Below, in pieces: positions 56,952 through 64,000 of a stretch of 64,000 nt of DNA. Position 1 is the stretch's first letter, and every line of letters starts with the position of its first letter. This DNA is from an uncultured Microbacterium sp. (GTDB taxonomy: Bacteria > Actinomycetota > Actinomycetes > Actinomycetales > Microbacteriaceae): the NCBI RefSeq assembly GCF_947488465.1, contig NZ_CANKZA010000001.1, positions 310,001 to 374,000 on the forward strand. The letters are read 5' to 3'. Below the pieces are notes generated by a model. It was not told where the DNA came from. It saw only the letters and a list, made by a program, of their open reading frames with translations, and did no database searches. The translations under genes and the position numbers were made by a program.

Positions 56952-57494
56952 TCAGCGGACGGCGGATTCCACCAGGGTCACCAGCGCGTCCAGTGCGGGG
57001 CCGCGGGGGACGGGGCCCGTCGCGCCGGCGACCGTCAGGGCGTTGTTGAAGTAGAGGCCGTCGCTCACAAGCAGCACGAGCGCGAGCGCGGTTTCGTCGC
57101 GAACGTGGGGTCGCAGAGCCTCTTCCCAGCGGGAGCGAACCTGGCGCAGCGCCTCCGTCGCATCCGTGTGGCCGCCCTGAGCGAGCCGGGATGCCGCGAT
57201 CAGCGCGCGATCGAGGGGATCGCCGTCCATCACCGATGTGCGAAGGAAGAAGGCGACCGGTCCCTCCGGCGCGTTGGCCATCGCGGCGACGTCGGCGTCG
57301 ACGAGCGCGCTGAGGCGATCGAGCAAGCCCTGCTCCAGGGCGTCCTTCGAGGCGAAGTGGTACAGCAGTCCGCCCTTGGAGACGCCCGCGGCGCGGGCCG
57401 CGGCATCCATCGTCGCCGCACGTTCGCCGTCGTCGATGAGCAGATGCTCGAACGCATCGAGGACACTCTCGCGGGCACGGGGTGGTCGGCTCAT
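56952..57494 (-). CDS. TetR family repressor
   Basis: 180 residues. The HTH is near residues 8-50: ARESVLDAFEHLLIDDGERA, then MDAAARAAGVSKGGLLYHFASKDAL (split here for length; a typical TetR recognition helix GVSKGGLLYHF). The C-terminal ligand domain resembles drug-sensing TetR proteins. Divergent from a DHA2 efflux pump with a shared 65-bp gap that holds a clean operator, so it almost certainly represses the pump and itself. Confidence 0.9.
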   Translation of the reverse strand: MSRPPRARESVLDAFEHLLIDDGERAATMDAAARAAGVSKGGLLYHFASKDALEQGLLDRLSALVDADVAAMANAPEGPVAFFLRTSVMDGDPLDRALIAASRLAQGGHTDATEALRQVRSRWEEALRPHVRDETALALVLLVSDGLYFNNALTVAGATGPVPRGPALDALVTLVESAVR

Positions 57495-57533
57495 GGTCCC
57501 ATCTTCTCGCGACAGAGCGTCGATATCTGTTAC

Positions 57534-57553
57534 TATACCGGCTGGACGGTATA
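57534..57553. promoter_or_regulatory. TetR operator
   Basis: TATACCG (57534-57540), six bases, CGGTATA (57547-57553): perfect 7-bp arms centred between the divergent tetR and MFS genes and just upstream of the MFS start. Size and position are typical of a TetR dimer site. Confidence 0.75.
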
Positions 57554-57559
57554 TAAACT

Positions 57560-59107
57560 ATGACTTTGACAGAAGAAATCTCGATCGCCGATGCGCAGGG
57601 CTCGCGCGTGGGCTGGCGCGGCTGGGCTGCATTGATCGTGCTCATGCTCCCGGTGCTGCTCGTCTCGGTGGACAACACGGTGCTGAGCTTCGCCTTGCCC
57701 GATATCGCGCTCGACCTCAACCCCACGAGTGCGCAGCAACTCTGGATCATCGACGCCTACCCGCTCGTGCTCGCCGGCCTCCTCGTGACGATGGGTACGC
57801 TCGGCGACCGTTTCGGACGGCGCCGGATGCTGCTGATCGGCGCGACCGGATTCGCCGCCGTGTCGGTGCTCGCCGCGTTCGCGCCGTCGGCCGAGTGGCT
57901 GATCGCGGCGCGCGCCGGGATGGGCGTGTTCGGCGCGATGCTGATGCCGTCGACATTGTCGCTGCTGCGATCGATCTTCACCGACCGCGACCAGCGCCGC
58001 CTCGCGATCGCGGTCTGGGCCGCGATGTTCTCGGCCGGTGCGGCGCTCGGCCCGATCGTCGGTGGAATCCTGCTCGAGCACTTCGCGTGGGGATCGGTCT
58101 TCTTGATGTCGGTTCCGGTCCTCGTCCCGCTGCTCGTCCTCGCTCCGCTGCTCGTACCCGAAAGCCGAGACCCGCACCCGGGTGCGATCGACCCCGTGAG
58201 CATCGTGTTGTCGATGGCCACCATGGTCCCCGTCGTCTACGCGATCAAGGAAGTCGCCGTGCACGGTTTCGGCTGGCTCCCGGTCGTCCTGACCGCCGCG
58301 GGTCTCGCTTTCGGCACGATCTTCGTGCGTCGGCAGCTGGCCTCGGACAGGCCGATGCTCGACATGCGCCTGTTCGCACGTGGGACGTTCAGCGGGGCAC
58401 TCCTGGTGAACCTCCTGAGTGTGATCGCTCTGGTCGGCTTCCTCTACTTCGTCGCACAGCACCTGCAGCTGATCGTCGGCCTTTCGCCGATGAATGCCGG
58501 GTTCGCGCTCGTGCCGGGAATGCTCGCGATGATCGTCTCGGGGCTGTTGATCGTCCCGATTTCCCGCCGCGTTTCGGCGCGGATCGTGGTGCCGGTCGCC
58601 CTGTCGTTCTCGGTCGCGGCGTATCTGCTCGTTCCCGGGGCGGTCGGCGACGGCGCGCTTGCGCTTCTCGTCGCGGCATTCACCCTGCTCGGCCTCGGGA
58701 TCGGCGCCGCCGAAACCGTCTCCAACGACCTGATTCTCGCGAGCGCACCGCCGGCGAAAGCGGGCGCCGCGAGCGCGGTCTCCGAGACGGCGTACGAGCT
58801 CGGCGCGGTGCTCGGCACGGCCGTCCTCGGCGGCATCCTGACCGCGGCCTACCGCTCCGGCATCGTGATTCCGACCGGCGTCTCGGGCGAAGCCGCGGAT
58901 GCGGCACGCGAAACCCTCGCGGGCGCGATGTCCGTTGCCGACGGCCTCGACCCCGCCGCGGCTGAGGCGCTTCGCACCGCGGCGGCGCACGCGTTCGACG
59001 CGGGCGTGGGGATCACGGCGGTCATCGGCGCGATCCTCGTCGCGATCGCGGCCGTGATCGCGGCCACTACGCTGGGAGGGTCGCGCACCGTCGCAGTGGA
59101 GCATTGA
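57560..59107 (+). CDS. DHA2-type MFS drug efflux transporter
   Basis: 515 residues, about 14 hydrophobic segments. The 14-TM family motifs [20 protein letters not shown] (TM1), [14 protein letters not shown] (loop 2-3) and [12 protein letters not shown] (TM5, motif C) are present. Resembles QacA/LfrA/SmvA proton-driven exporters of cationic drugs and dyes. Controlled by the divergent TetR through the operator at 57534-57553. The ATG is only 6 bp from the operator. Confidence 0.9.
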   Translation: MTLTEEISIADAQGSRVGWRGWAALIVLMLPVLLVSVDNTVLSFALPDIALDLNPTSAQQLWIIDAYPLVLAGLLVTMGTLGDRFGRRRMLLIGATGFAAVSVLAAFAPSAEWLIAARAGMGVFGAMLMPSTLSLLRSIFTDRDQRRLAIAVWAAMFSAGAALGPIVGGILLEHFAWGSVFLMSVPVLVPLLVLAPLLVPESRDPHPGAIDPVSIVLSMATMVPVVYAIKEVAVHGFGWLPVVLTAAGLAFGTIFVRRQLASDRPMLDMRLFARGTFSGALLVNLLSVIALVGFLYFVAQHLQLIVGLSPMNAGFALVPGMLAMIVSGLLIVPISRRVSARIVVPVALSFSVAAYLLVPGAVGDGALALLVAAFTLLGLGIGAAETVSNDLILASAPPAKAGAASAVSETAYELGAVLGTAVLGGILTAAYRSGIVIPTGVSGEAADAARETLAGAMSVADGLDPAAAEALRTAAAHAFDAGVGITAVIGAILVAIAAVIAATTLGGSRTVAVEH

Positions 59108-59139
59108 CGGCGCGGCACCCCCGATCTACGAGGAGAGTA

Positions 59140-60189
59140 ATGTCGCGCGTCAAGCTGGCCGTCATCCCCGGTGACGGCATCGGTCCCGAAGTGATCGCCG
59201 AGGCCGAGAAGGTTCTGGATGCTGCCACGCACGGGTCCGACATCACCTTCGACAAGACGCACTTCTCGCTCGGCGCCGGGCGTTTCCTCGAAACCGGCGA
59301 CACACTGACCGACGACGACCTTGCCGCGATCGCGGCCCAGGATGTCATCCTCCTCGGCGCGGTGGGGGGAGTGCCGGGCGATCCTCGCCTGAAGGACGCG
59401 AACATCGAGCGCGGGCTCTTGCTGAAGCTTCGCTTCGCGCTCGACCAGTACGTCAACCTCCGTCCGTCCAAGCTCTATCCCGGGGCTCCCGGGCCGCTCG
59501 TCGATCCCGGCGAGATCGACTTCCTGGTCGTGCGCGAAGGCACCGAAGGCCCGTACGTCGGAAACGGCGGCTCGATCCGCACCGGCACGCCTCACGAGGT
59601 CGCCAACGAGACGTCTGTCAACACGGCATTCGGCATCGAGCGGGTCGTGCGTTACGCATTCGCTCAAGCGGTTCGTCGTCGCGGCAAGGTCACCCTCGTG
59701 CACAAGACGAACGTGCTCGTCCACGCTGGTGGCATGTGGAAGCGGATCGTGGATGCCGTGGCCGCAGAGCATCCGGACGTCGCCGTAGACTATGTCCACA
59801 TCGACGCGGCCACCATCTACCTGGTCACGAACCCGGCTCGTTTCGATGTCATCGTCACCGACAACCTCTTCGGAGACATCCTCACCGACCTGGCCGGCGC
59901 CGTCACCGGTGGCATCGGTCTCGCCGCATCGGGAAACATCAATCCCGACGGCGCATTCCCCTCGATGTTCGAGCCGGTGCACGGCTCGGCTCCGGACATC
60001 GCGGGCCAGCAGATCGCCGACCCCACGGCGGCGATCCTGTCGATCGCCCTCATGCTCGATCACCTCGGGCTCACGGCCGAAGCCGCGCGCGTCACCCACG
60101 CCGTGGAACAGGACATCGCCGAGCGAGACGGCTCAGCCCGCACGACCGCGCAGGTCGGCGACGCGATCTCGGCCCGCCTTCGGGCGTAG
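59140..60189 (+). CDS. leuB: 3-isopropylmalate dehydrogenase
   Basis: 349 residues. Oxidative decarboxylation step of leucine synthesis. [28 protein letters not shown] and [20 protein letters not shown], with [20 protein letters not shown] near the end, are family landmarks. AGGAG five bases before the ATG fixes the start at 59140. Its IPM synthase and isomerase partners are not in this window. Confidence 0.96.
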   Translation: MSRVKLAVIPGDGIGPEVIAEAEKVLDAATHGSDITFDKTHFSLGAGRFLETGDTLTDDDLAAIAAQDVILLGAVGGVPGDPRLKDANIERGLLLKLRFALDQYVNLRPSKLYPGAPGPLVDPGEIDFLVVREGTEGPYVGNGGSIRTGTPHEVANETSVNTAFGIERVVRYAFAQAVRRRGKVTLVHKTNVLVHAGGMWKRIVDAVAAEHPDVAVDYVHIDAATIYLVTNPARFDVIVTDNLFGDILTDLAGAVTGGIGLAASGNINPDGAFPSMFEPVHGSAPDIAGQQIADPTAAILSIALMLDHLGLTAEAARVTHAVEQDIAERDGSARTTAQVGDAISARLRA

Positions 60190-60232
60190 CCTGGACGCCA
60201 GCACGACCCGCCACGACTTCTCAGGAATCCTC

Positions 60233-61342
60233 ATGAGCCTTACGTACGACCCCGACGCAGACCTCACGCCGCTGGAGTTCTCTGTCACGAAGAACCTCGC
60301 CGCGAAGACCCCCGCCGAGCGTGACGAGATCCTCGCCTCACCGGCATTCGGGACGAAGTTCACCGATCACATGATCGACATCTGCTGGTCGGTCCGCGGC
60401 GGGTGGCATCGCCCCCGCGTGCAGCCCTACGGTCCGCTGTCGCTCGATCCCGCGGCGGCCGTTCTCCACTACGGTCAGGAGATCTTCGAGGGCATCAAGG
60501 CCTACCGCCATGCGGACGGGTCCATCCACACGTTCCGTCCGCGTCAGAACGCGCTGCGTCTGCAGCGTTCGGCGCGGCGGCTCGCACTGCCCGAACTCCC
60601 CGTCGAGTACTTCATCGAGTCACTGAAGGCGCTCATCGCCGTCGACGGTGCGTGGGTGCCGTCGGGCGAGGACCAGAGCCTCTACCTCCGGCCTTTCATG
60701 TTCGCCAAGGAGGCGTTCCTGGGCGTGCGGCCCGCGAACAAGGTCGGCTACTACGTCATCGCGAGCCCGGTCGGCGCGTACTTCGCGGGCGGGGCGAAGC
60801 CGGTCTCGATCTGGCTGAGCGAGGACTACGCGCGGGCCGGCAAGGGCGGCACGGGCGCTGCCAAAACGGGCGGCAACTACGCCTCGAGCCTGCTTCCGCA
60901 GGCAGAGGCGTACGAGCAGGGATGCGACCAGGTCGTCTTCCTCGATCCCGACCGCAACGTCGAAGAGCTGGGCGGGATGAACATCGTCTTCGTCTACAAG
61001 GACGGATCCATCGTCACCCCGCAGTCCGATTCGATCCTCGAGGGCATCACCCGCGAATCGATCCTGCAGCTCGCCGCCGACCGCGGTCACACCGTCAGCG
61101 GACGCGCCGTGTCCATCGACGAGTGGCGCGAGGGCGTCGCTTCGGGTGACATCGTCGAGGTGTTCGCGTGCGGCACGGCCGCCGTCGTCGCACCGATCGG
61201 TGTGCTCAAGGGCCGCAACTTCTTCGACGAGCAGCCTCTCGGCCCGCTGGCGCTCTCGCTCCGCGAAGAGCTCACCGACATCCAGTACGGTCGCCGCGAA
61301 GACCGCCACAACTGGCTCGTGCGTCTGGACGCCGACGCATGA
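60233..61342 (+). CDS. ilvE: branched-chain amino acid aminotransferase
   Basis: 369 residues, PLP class IV. HYGQEIFEGIKAYRHADGSI, the PLP-binding Lys in AAKTGGNYASSLLPQ (about residue 210), and IVTPQSDSILEGITRESIL are typical. Last step of Leu/Ile/Val synthesis and first of their breakdown. AGGA lies nine bases before the ATG; a TAGCCT box in the leuB-ilvE gap could give a separate promoter. Overlaps the FAH gene by 4 bp. Confidence 0.96.
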   Translation: MSLTYDPDADLTPLEFSVTKNLAAKTPAERDEILASPAFGTKFTDHMIDICWSVRGGWHRPRVQPYGPLSLDPAAAVLHYGQEIFEGIKAYRHADGSIHTFRPRQNALRLQRSARRLALPELPVEYFIESLKALIAVDGAWVPSGEDQSLYLRPFMFAKEAFLGVRPANKVGYYVIASPVGAYFAGGAKPVSIWLSEDYARAGKGGTGAAKTGGNYASSLLPQAEAYEQGCDQVVFLDPDRNVEELGGMNIVFVYKDGSIVTPQSDSILEGITRESILQLAADRGHTVSGRAVSIDEWREGVASGDIVEVFACGTAAVVAPIGVLKGRNFFDEQPLGPLALSLREELTDIQYGRREDRHNWLVRLDADA

Positions 61343-62106
61343 AGATCGTGCGGTTCAGCCACGACGAGACCATTCGATTTGGCATCGTCGACGATACCGA
61401 CCTCGTCGTCCTGGCGGGAGATCCGCTCTTCGCTGGGTTCGAGACGACGGGGGAGCGCATTCCAGTGGCGGATGCCGCGCTGCTTGCTCCGGTGATTCCC
61501 CGTTCGAAAGTCGTCTGCGTCGGGAAGAACTATCGCGACCACGCGGCGGAAATGGGTGGCGAAGCGCCGGCGGCTCCGTTGCTGTTCCTGAAGCCGAACA
61601 CCTCTGTCATCGGACCCGGCGACGCGATCGTCCGGCCCGCACAGTCGGAGCGCACGGATTTCGAGGGGGAGCTGGCCGTCGTCATCGGCCGCGTGGCCAA
61701 GAATGTGCCCGCCGATCGGGCGCTGGAGTATGTCTTCGGCTACACGATCGGCAATGACGTGACCGCCCGAGATCTGCAGAAGGCCGATGGCCAGTGGGCG
61801 CGCGCGAAGGGGTTCGACACGTTCTGCCCGCTCGGTCCCGCGATCGAGACGGAGTTCGATCTCGACGGCGGCGCGCGCATCGTCACGCGCGTCGACGGTG
61901 AGGTGCGGCAGGACGGACCGATTTCGGACATGGTGCACTCGGTGCCGGACATCATCGCGTACGCGTCCGCCGCGTTCACGCTGCTCCCGGGCGATGTGAT
62001 CCTCACGGGAACCCCGGCGGGCATTGGGCCGTTCGACGCGGGTCAGAGCGTCGAAGTGGAGATCACCGGGCTGGGCGTGCTGCGCAATCCTGCCCGCAAT
62101 GCCTGA
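61339..62106 (+). CDS. fumarylacetoacetate hydrolase (FAH) family protein
   Basis: 255 residues. VCVGKNYRDHAAEMGG, PLLFLKPNTSVIGPGDAI, DFEGELAVVIGR (metal-binding Glu) and GYTIGNDVTARDLQ mark the FAH fold, which includes hydrolases and decarboxylases of 2-oxo acids such as oxaloacetate. The specific reaction cannot be assigned. ATGA overlap with ilvE and an 8-bp overlap with the MFS gene place it in one transcript. Confidence 0.92.
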   Translation: MKIVRFSHDETIRFGIVDDTDLVVLAGDPLFAGFETTGERIPVADAALLAPVIPRSKVVCVGKNYRDHAAEMGGEAPAAPLLFLKPNTSVIGPGDAIVRPAQSERTDFEGELAVVIGRVAKNVPADRALEYVFGYTIGNDVTARDLQKADGQWARAKGFDTFCPLGPAIETEFDLDGGARIVTRVDGEVRQDGPISDMVHSVPDIIAYASAAFTLLPGDVILTGTPAGIGPFDAGQSVEVEITGLGVLRNPARNA

Positions 62107-63331
62107 CGCCACGCTCACCTCGGGTGACGTCGAGAGCATCCAGCGTCGTACCGTCCGCGTCCTGGCCGCCGGGCAGGTTCTCGGGGGCATCGCCTTCGGC
62201 GCGACGGTGTCTCTCGGTGCCCTCCTGGCGGCGGACATCTCCGGTCAGGAGGCGCTGTCGGGTTTGGCCACGGCATCCGTCACGCTCGGTGCCGCCGTGT
62301 GCGCCATCCCGCTCGCACGACTCGCAGATCGCCGCGGGCGTCGCCTCGCGCTGACCTTGGGGAACCTGTTCGCGCTCGTCGGCATCGCCGTGGTGCTCGC
62401 CGCGGCGGGACAGCGACTCTTCCCCCTCCTGCTGGTGGGGGTCGTCCTGATCGGCGCCGGCAACGCGGGCAATCTGCAGTCGCGGTTCGCGGCGACCGAC
62501 CTCGCCTCGACCGAGCGCCGCGGACGGGCGCTCGGCACTGTCGTGTGGGCGACGACCGTGGGGGGCGTGCTCGGGCCGTTGATGTTGACGCCGGGGGAGG
62601 CGTTCGGCGCGGTGATCGGGATGCCGCCGCTCACCGGTGCGTATGCGTTCTCGATCGTCGCTCAGGTGGCCGCGCTCATCCTGTACCTCGTCGCACTCCG
62701 TCCCGATCCGTTGCTGATCGCGCAACACCTGGCCCGCGGCGCCGAGGCGCGGCGAGAGCACATCGTCGAGGCCGATCGGCCCGTCGTCGCGCGTTTCGCG
62801 ATCTTCGCCGTGTCCGGCTCGCACGTGGTGATGGCGTCGGTCATGGCGATGACACCGATCCATCTCGCTCACCTCGCGCCCGATCATGTGACGCTCATCG
62901 TCGGCACGACGATCGCCCTGCACGTCTTCGGGATGTACGGCCTCTCGCCGGTGTTCGGGCTGCTTGCCGACCGGTGGGGGCGGACCTCGACGATCCTGCT
63001 CGGGCAGGGGCTGTTGGCGGCATCCCTGCTCACCGCGGCACTGGCACCGACCTCGCAATGGGCGGTGCTGGTGGCACTGTTCCTGCTGGGTGTCGGGTGG
63101 AGTGCCGCGACCGTCGCGGGGGCCGCGCTTCTCACCGAAAGCACCCTCACGGCCATGCGGCCACGCCGGCAGGGCCTGAGCGACACGATCATGACATCCA
63201 GTGCGGCGGTCGGCGCCGTGCTCGCCGGGATCGTCCTCAGCCAGATCGGCTACGGCGGTCTCGCGCTCGTCGCGCTGATCGTGGTTGTCGCTGTGACCGT
63301 ACTGTCGCCCTACGCGCGCGTCGGCCGCTGA
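62099..63331 (+). CDS. MFS transporter
   Basis: 410 residues, about 12 hydrophobic segments, DHA1 layout. The loop 2-3 motif reads ARLADRRGRRLALTLG and motif C is in TVGGVLGPLML. Starts inside the end of the FAH gene (8-bp overlap), so it is translated with leuB-ilvE-FAH. No substrate can be inferred beyond a possible metabolite or drug. Confidence 0.87.
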   Translation: MPDATLTSGDVESIQRRTVRVLAAGQVLGGIAFGATVSLGALLAADISGQEALSGLATASVTLGAAVCAIPLARLADRRGRRLALTLGNLFALVGIAVVLAAAGQRLFPLLLVGVVLIGAGNAGNLQSRFAATDLASTERRGRALGTVVWATTVGGVLGPLMLTPGEAFGAVIGMPPLTGAYAFSIVAQVAALILYLVALRPDPLLIAQHLARGAEARREHIVEADRPVVARFAIFAVSGSHVVMASVMAMTPIHLAHLAPDHVTLIVGTTIALHVFGMYGLSPVFGLLADRWGRTSTILLGQGLLAASLLTAALAPTSQWAVLVALFLLGVGWSAATVAGAALLTESTLTAMRPRRQGLSDTIMTSSAAVGAVLAGIVLSQIGYGGLALVALIVVVAVTVLSPYARVGR

Positions 63332-63334
63332 CCC

Positions 63335-64000
63335 TCAGCGCCCGAGCGCGGCCGCGGCACGCTCGACATCGGCAAGATCGTTGAACACGTGGAATGCGAC
63401 ACGGGCACTGCCGTTGCGGCCCGATGCCGTGATCCCGGCAGCGCTCAAGCGGGCAAGATCAGTGCCGCCGGCATCCGGCCAGGTCACGATGGCGCTGGCG
63501 CGTTCGGGGGCGGGGAGCGCGAGTCGAGCTCGAAACGATGCAGCCAACGCCGTGACGTACGCGTGGACGGCGGTCATATCGGTCTCGGCGAAAGCGCGCA
63601 GCGCCGGCTCCGCGCCGACGAACGCCTGCCACGCCGGTGACACGTCGAAGCGGCGGGCGCACCCGGCCAACGGGGCATCGCCGCCGTAGCACGAGGCCCA
63701 CGGGTCGTCGCCCGCGTACCATCCGGCGTGCGCGGGGCGGAGGCCCCGTGCGAAGTCTTCGGACAGCGTGAGGAACGCGACGCCCCGTGGTGCGCACAGC
63801 CATTTGTAGGCGTGGCAGACCAGAGCATCGAAACGGGCCGCGGTCACCGGCATCCACCCGACGGCTTGCGTCGCATCGCACAGGGTTCGCGCGCCGACAC
63901 GTGCGGCCGCCGCGCAGATGGCGTCGGCGTCGGCGACGGCACCGGATGCAGACTGCACGAGCGAGAAGGCGACGAGCGACGTTGCGGTCGTCACTTCGGC
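63335..64000 (-). CDS. class V aminotransferase-fold protein (partial, N-terminus off right edge)
   Basis: The frame is open to the edge, with 221 residues and the stop visible. CDATQAVGWMPV carries the Asp that contacts PLP, and CHAYKWLCAPRG the Schiff-base Lys, as in NifS/CsdA-like and related class V enzymes. GWYAGDDPW and RRFDVSPAW follow. The lost N-terminus prevents assigning desulfurase, kynureninase-like or other activity. It converges on the MFS gene with a 3-bp gap. Confidence 0.82.
   Translation of the reverse strand, partial: AEVTTATSLVAFSLVQSASGAVADADAICAAAARVGARTLCDATQAVGWMPVTAARFDALVCHAYKWLCAPRGVAFLTLSEDFARGLRPAHAGWYAGDDPWASCYGGDAPLAGCARRFDVSPAWQAFVGAEPALRAFAETDMTAVHAYVTALAASFRARLALPAPERASAIVTWPDAGGTDLARLSAAGITASGRNGSARVAFHVFNDLADVERAAAALGR

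Overview
The window is high-GC, densely packed actinobacterial DNA, most likely from a member of the Microbacteriaceae such as Microbacterium. The family assignment is inference. It rests on the tmRNA tag ending in EFALAA, a prfB without the programmed frameshift, a mycobacterial-type LigD/Ku pair, an Rv3660c-Rv3654c-type tad cluster, a long-tailed FtsE, and many genes with a TANNNT box 6-9 nt upstream of the start codon and no room for a ribosome binding site (leaderless transcripts).

Layout. 1-2190 (minus): a partial maltokinase-cap protein, two hypothetical genes and a sugar/choline-type nucleotidyltransferase. 2384-5620: an ABC exporter pair whose ATPase has a ~205-residue disordered Pro/Glu-repeat head, then a DUF3039 gene. 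5623-9521: a composite transposon-like insertion with an IS1380-type IS on the right, a deleted relative of it on the left, and a secreted S1 protease (broken by an in-frame TAA) plus a small membrane protein as cargo. It is flanked by the 5-bp repeat CTTAG, and one copy contains the pncB stop codon. 9518-14377: pncB, murI, rph, rdgB, a cation-efflux transporter and a small hypothetical gene. 14384-17703: divergent ligD and ku (NHEJ). 17713-19534: DedA protein, tRNA-Leu, FNT channel. 19628-24043: a seven-gene tad/pilus-like operon. 24063-26475: MFS transporter and prfB with overlapping divergent promoters. 26539-27817: a decayed SigK-type regulon fragment (promoter, DUF4397 pseudogene, truncated RskA-like anti-sigma pseudogene). 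27873-31619: ftsE-ftsX-smpB, a SIMPL gene and ssrA (tmRNA). 31695-33297: lipoprotein, hisN-like phosphatase, tRNA-Lys.

33380-45589 is a catabolic island. A complete HAAT-type ABC importer (binding lipoprotein, two ATPases, two permeases) is translationally coupled to an acyl-CoA ligase, a TetR regulator, a 3-hydroxybutyrate-dehydrogenase-like SDR and an alpha/beta hydrolase. A divergent IclR regulator, a two-subunit 3-oxoacid CoA-transferase and a thiolase follow. Together they could import a short 3-hydroxy acid or its ester and convert it to acetyl-CoA. The substrate is inferred, not shown.

45613-48276: a 39-residue Cys-rich mini-protein, a small membrane protein, and otsA-otsB (trehalose). 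48286-61342 holds most of the branched-chain amino acid pathway: ilvD, ilvB, ilvN, ilvC, later leuB and ilvE. cutC, two small membrane proteins, serA and a TetR/DHA2-efflux pair with a clear operator lie between them. 61339-64000: a FAH-family hydrolase, an MFS transporter and a partial class V aminotransferase running off the right edge.

No CRISPR array, prophage or replication origin was seen. The most unusual parts are the composite IS1380 unit, the decayed SigK/RskA fragment, the 3-hydroxy-acid island and the leaderless-promoter pattern.
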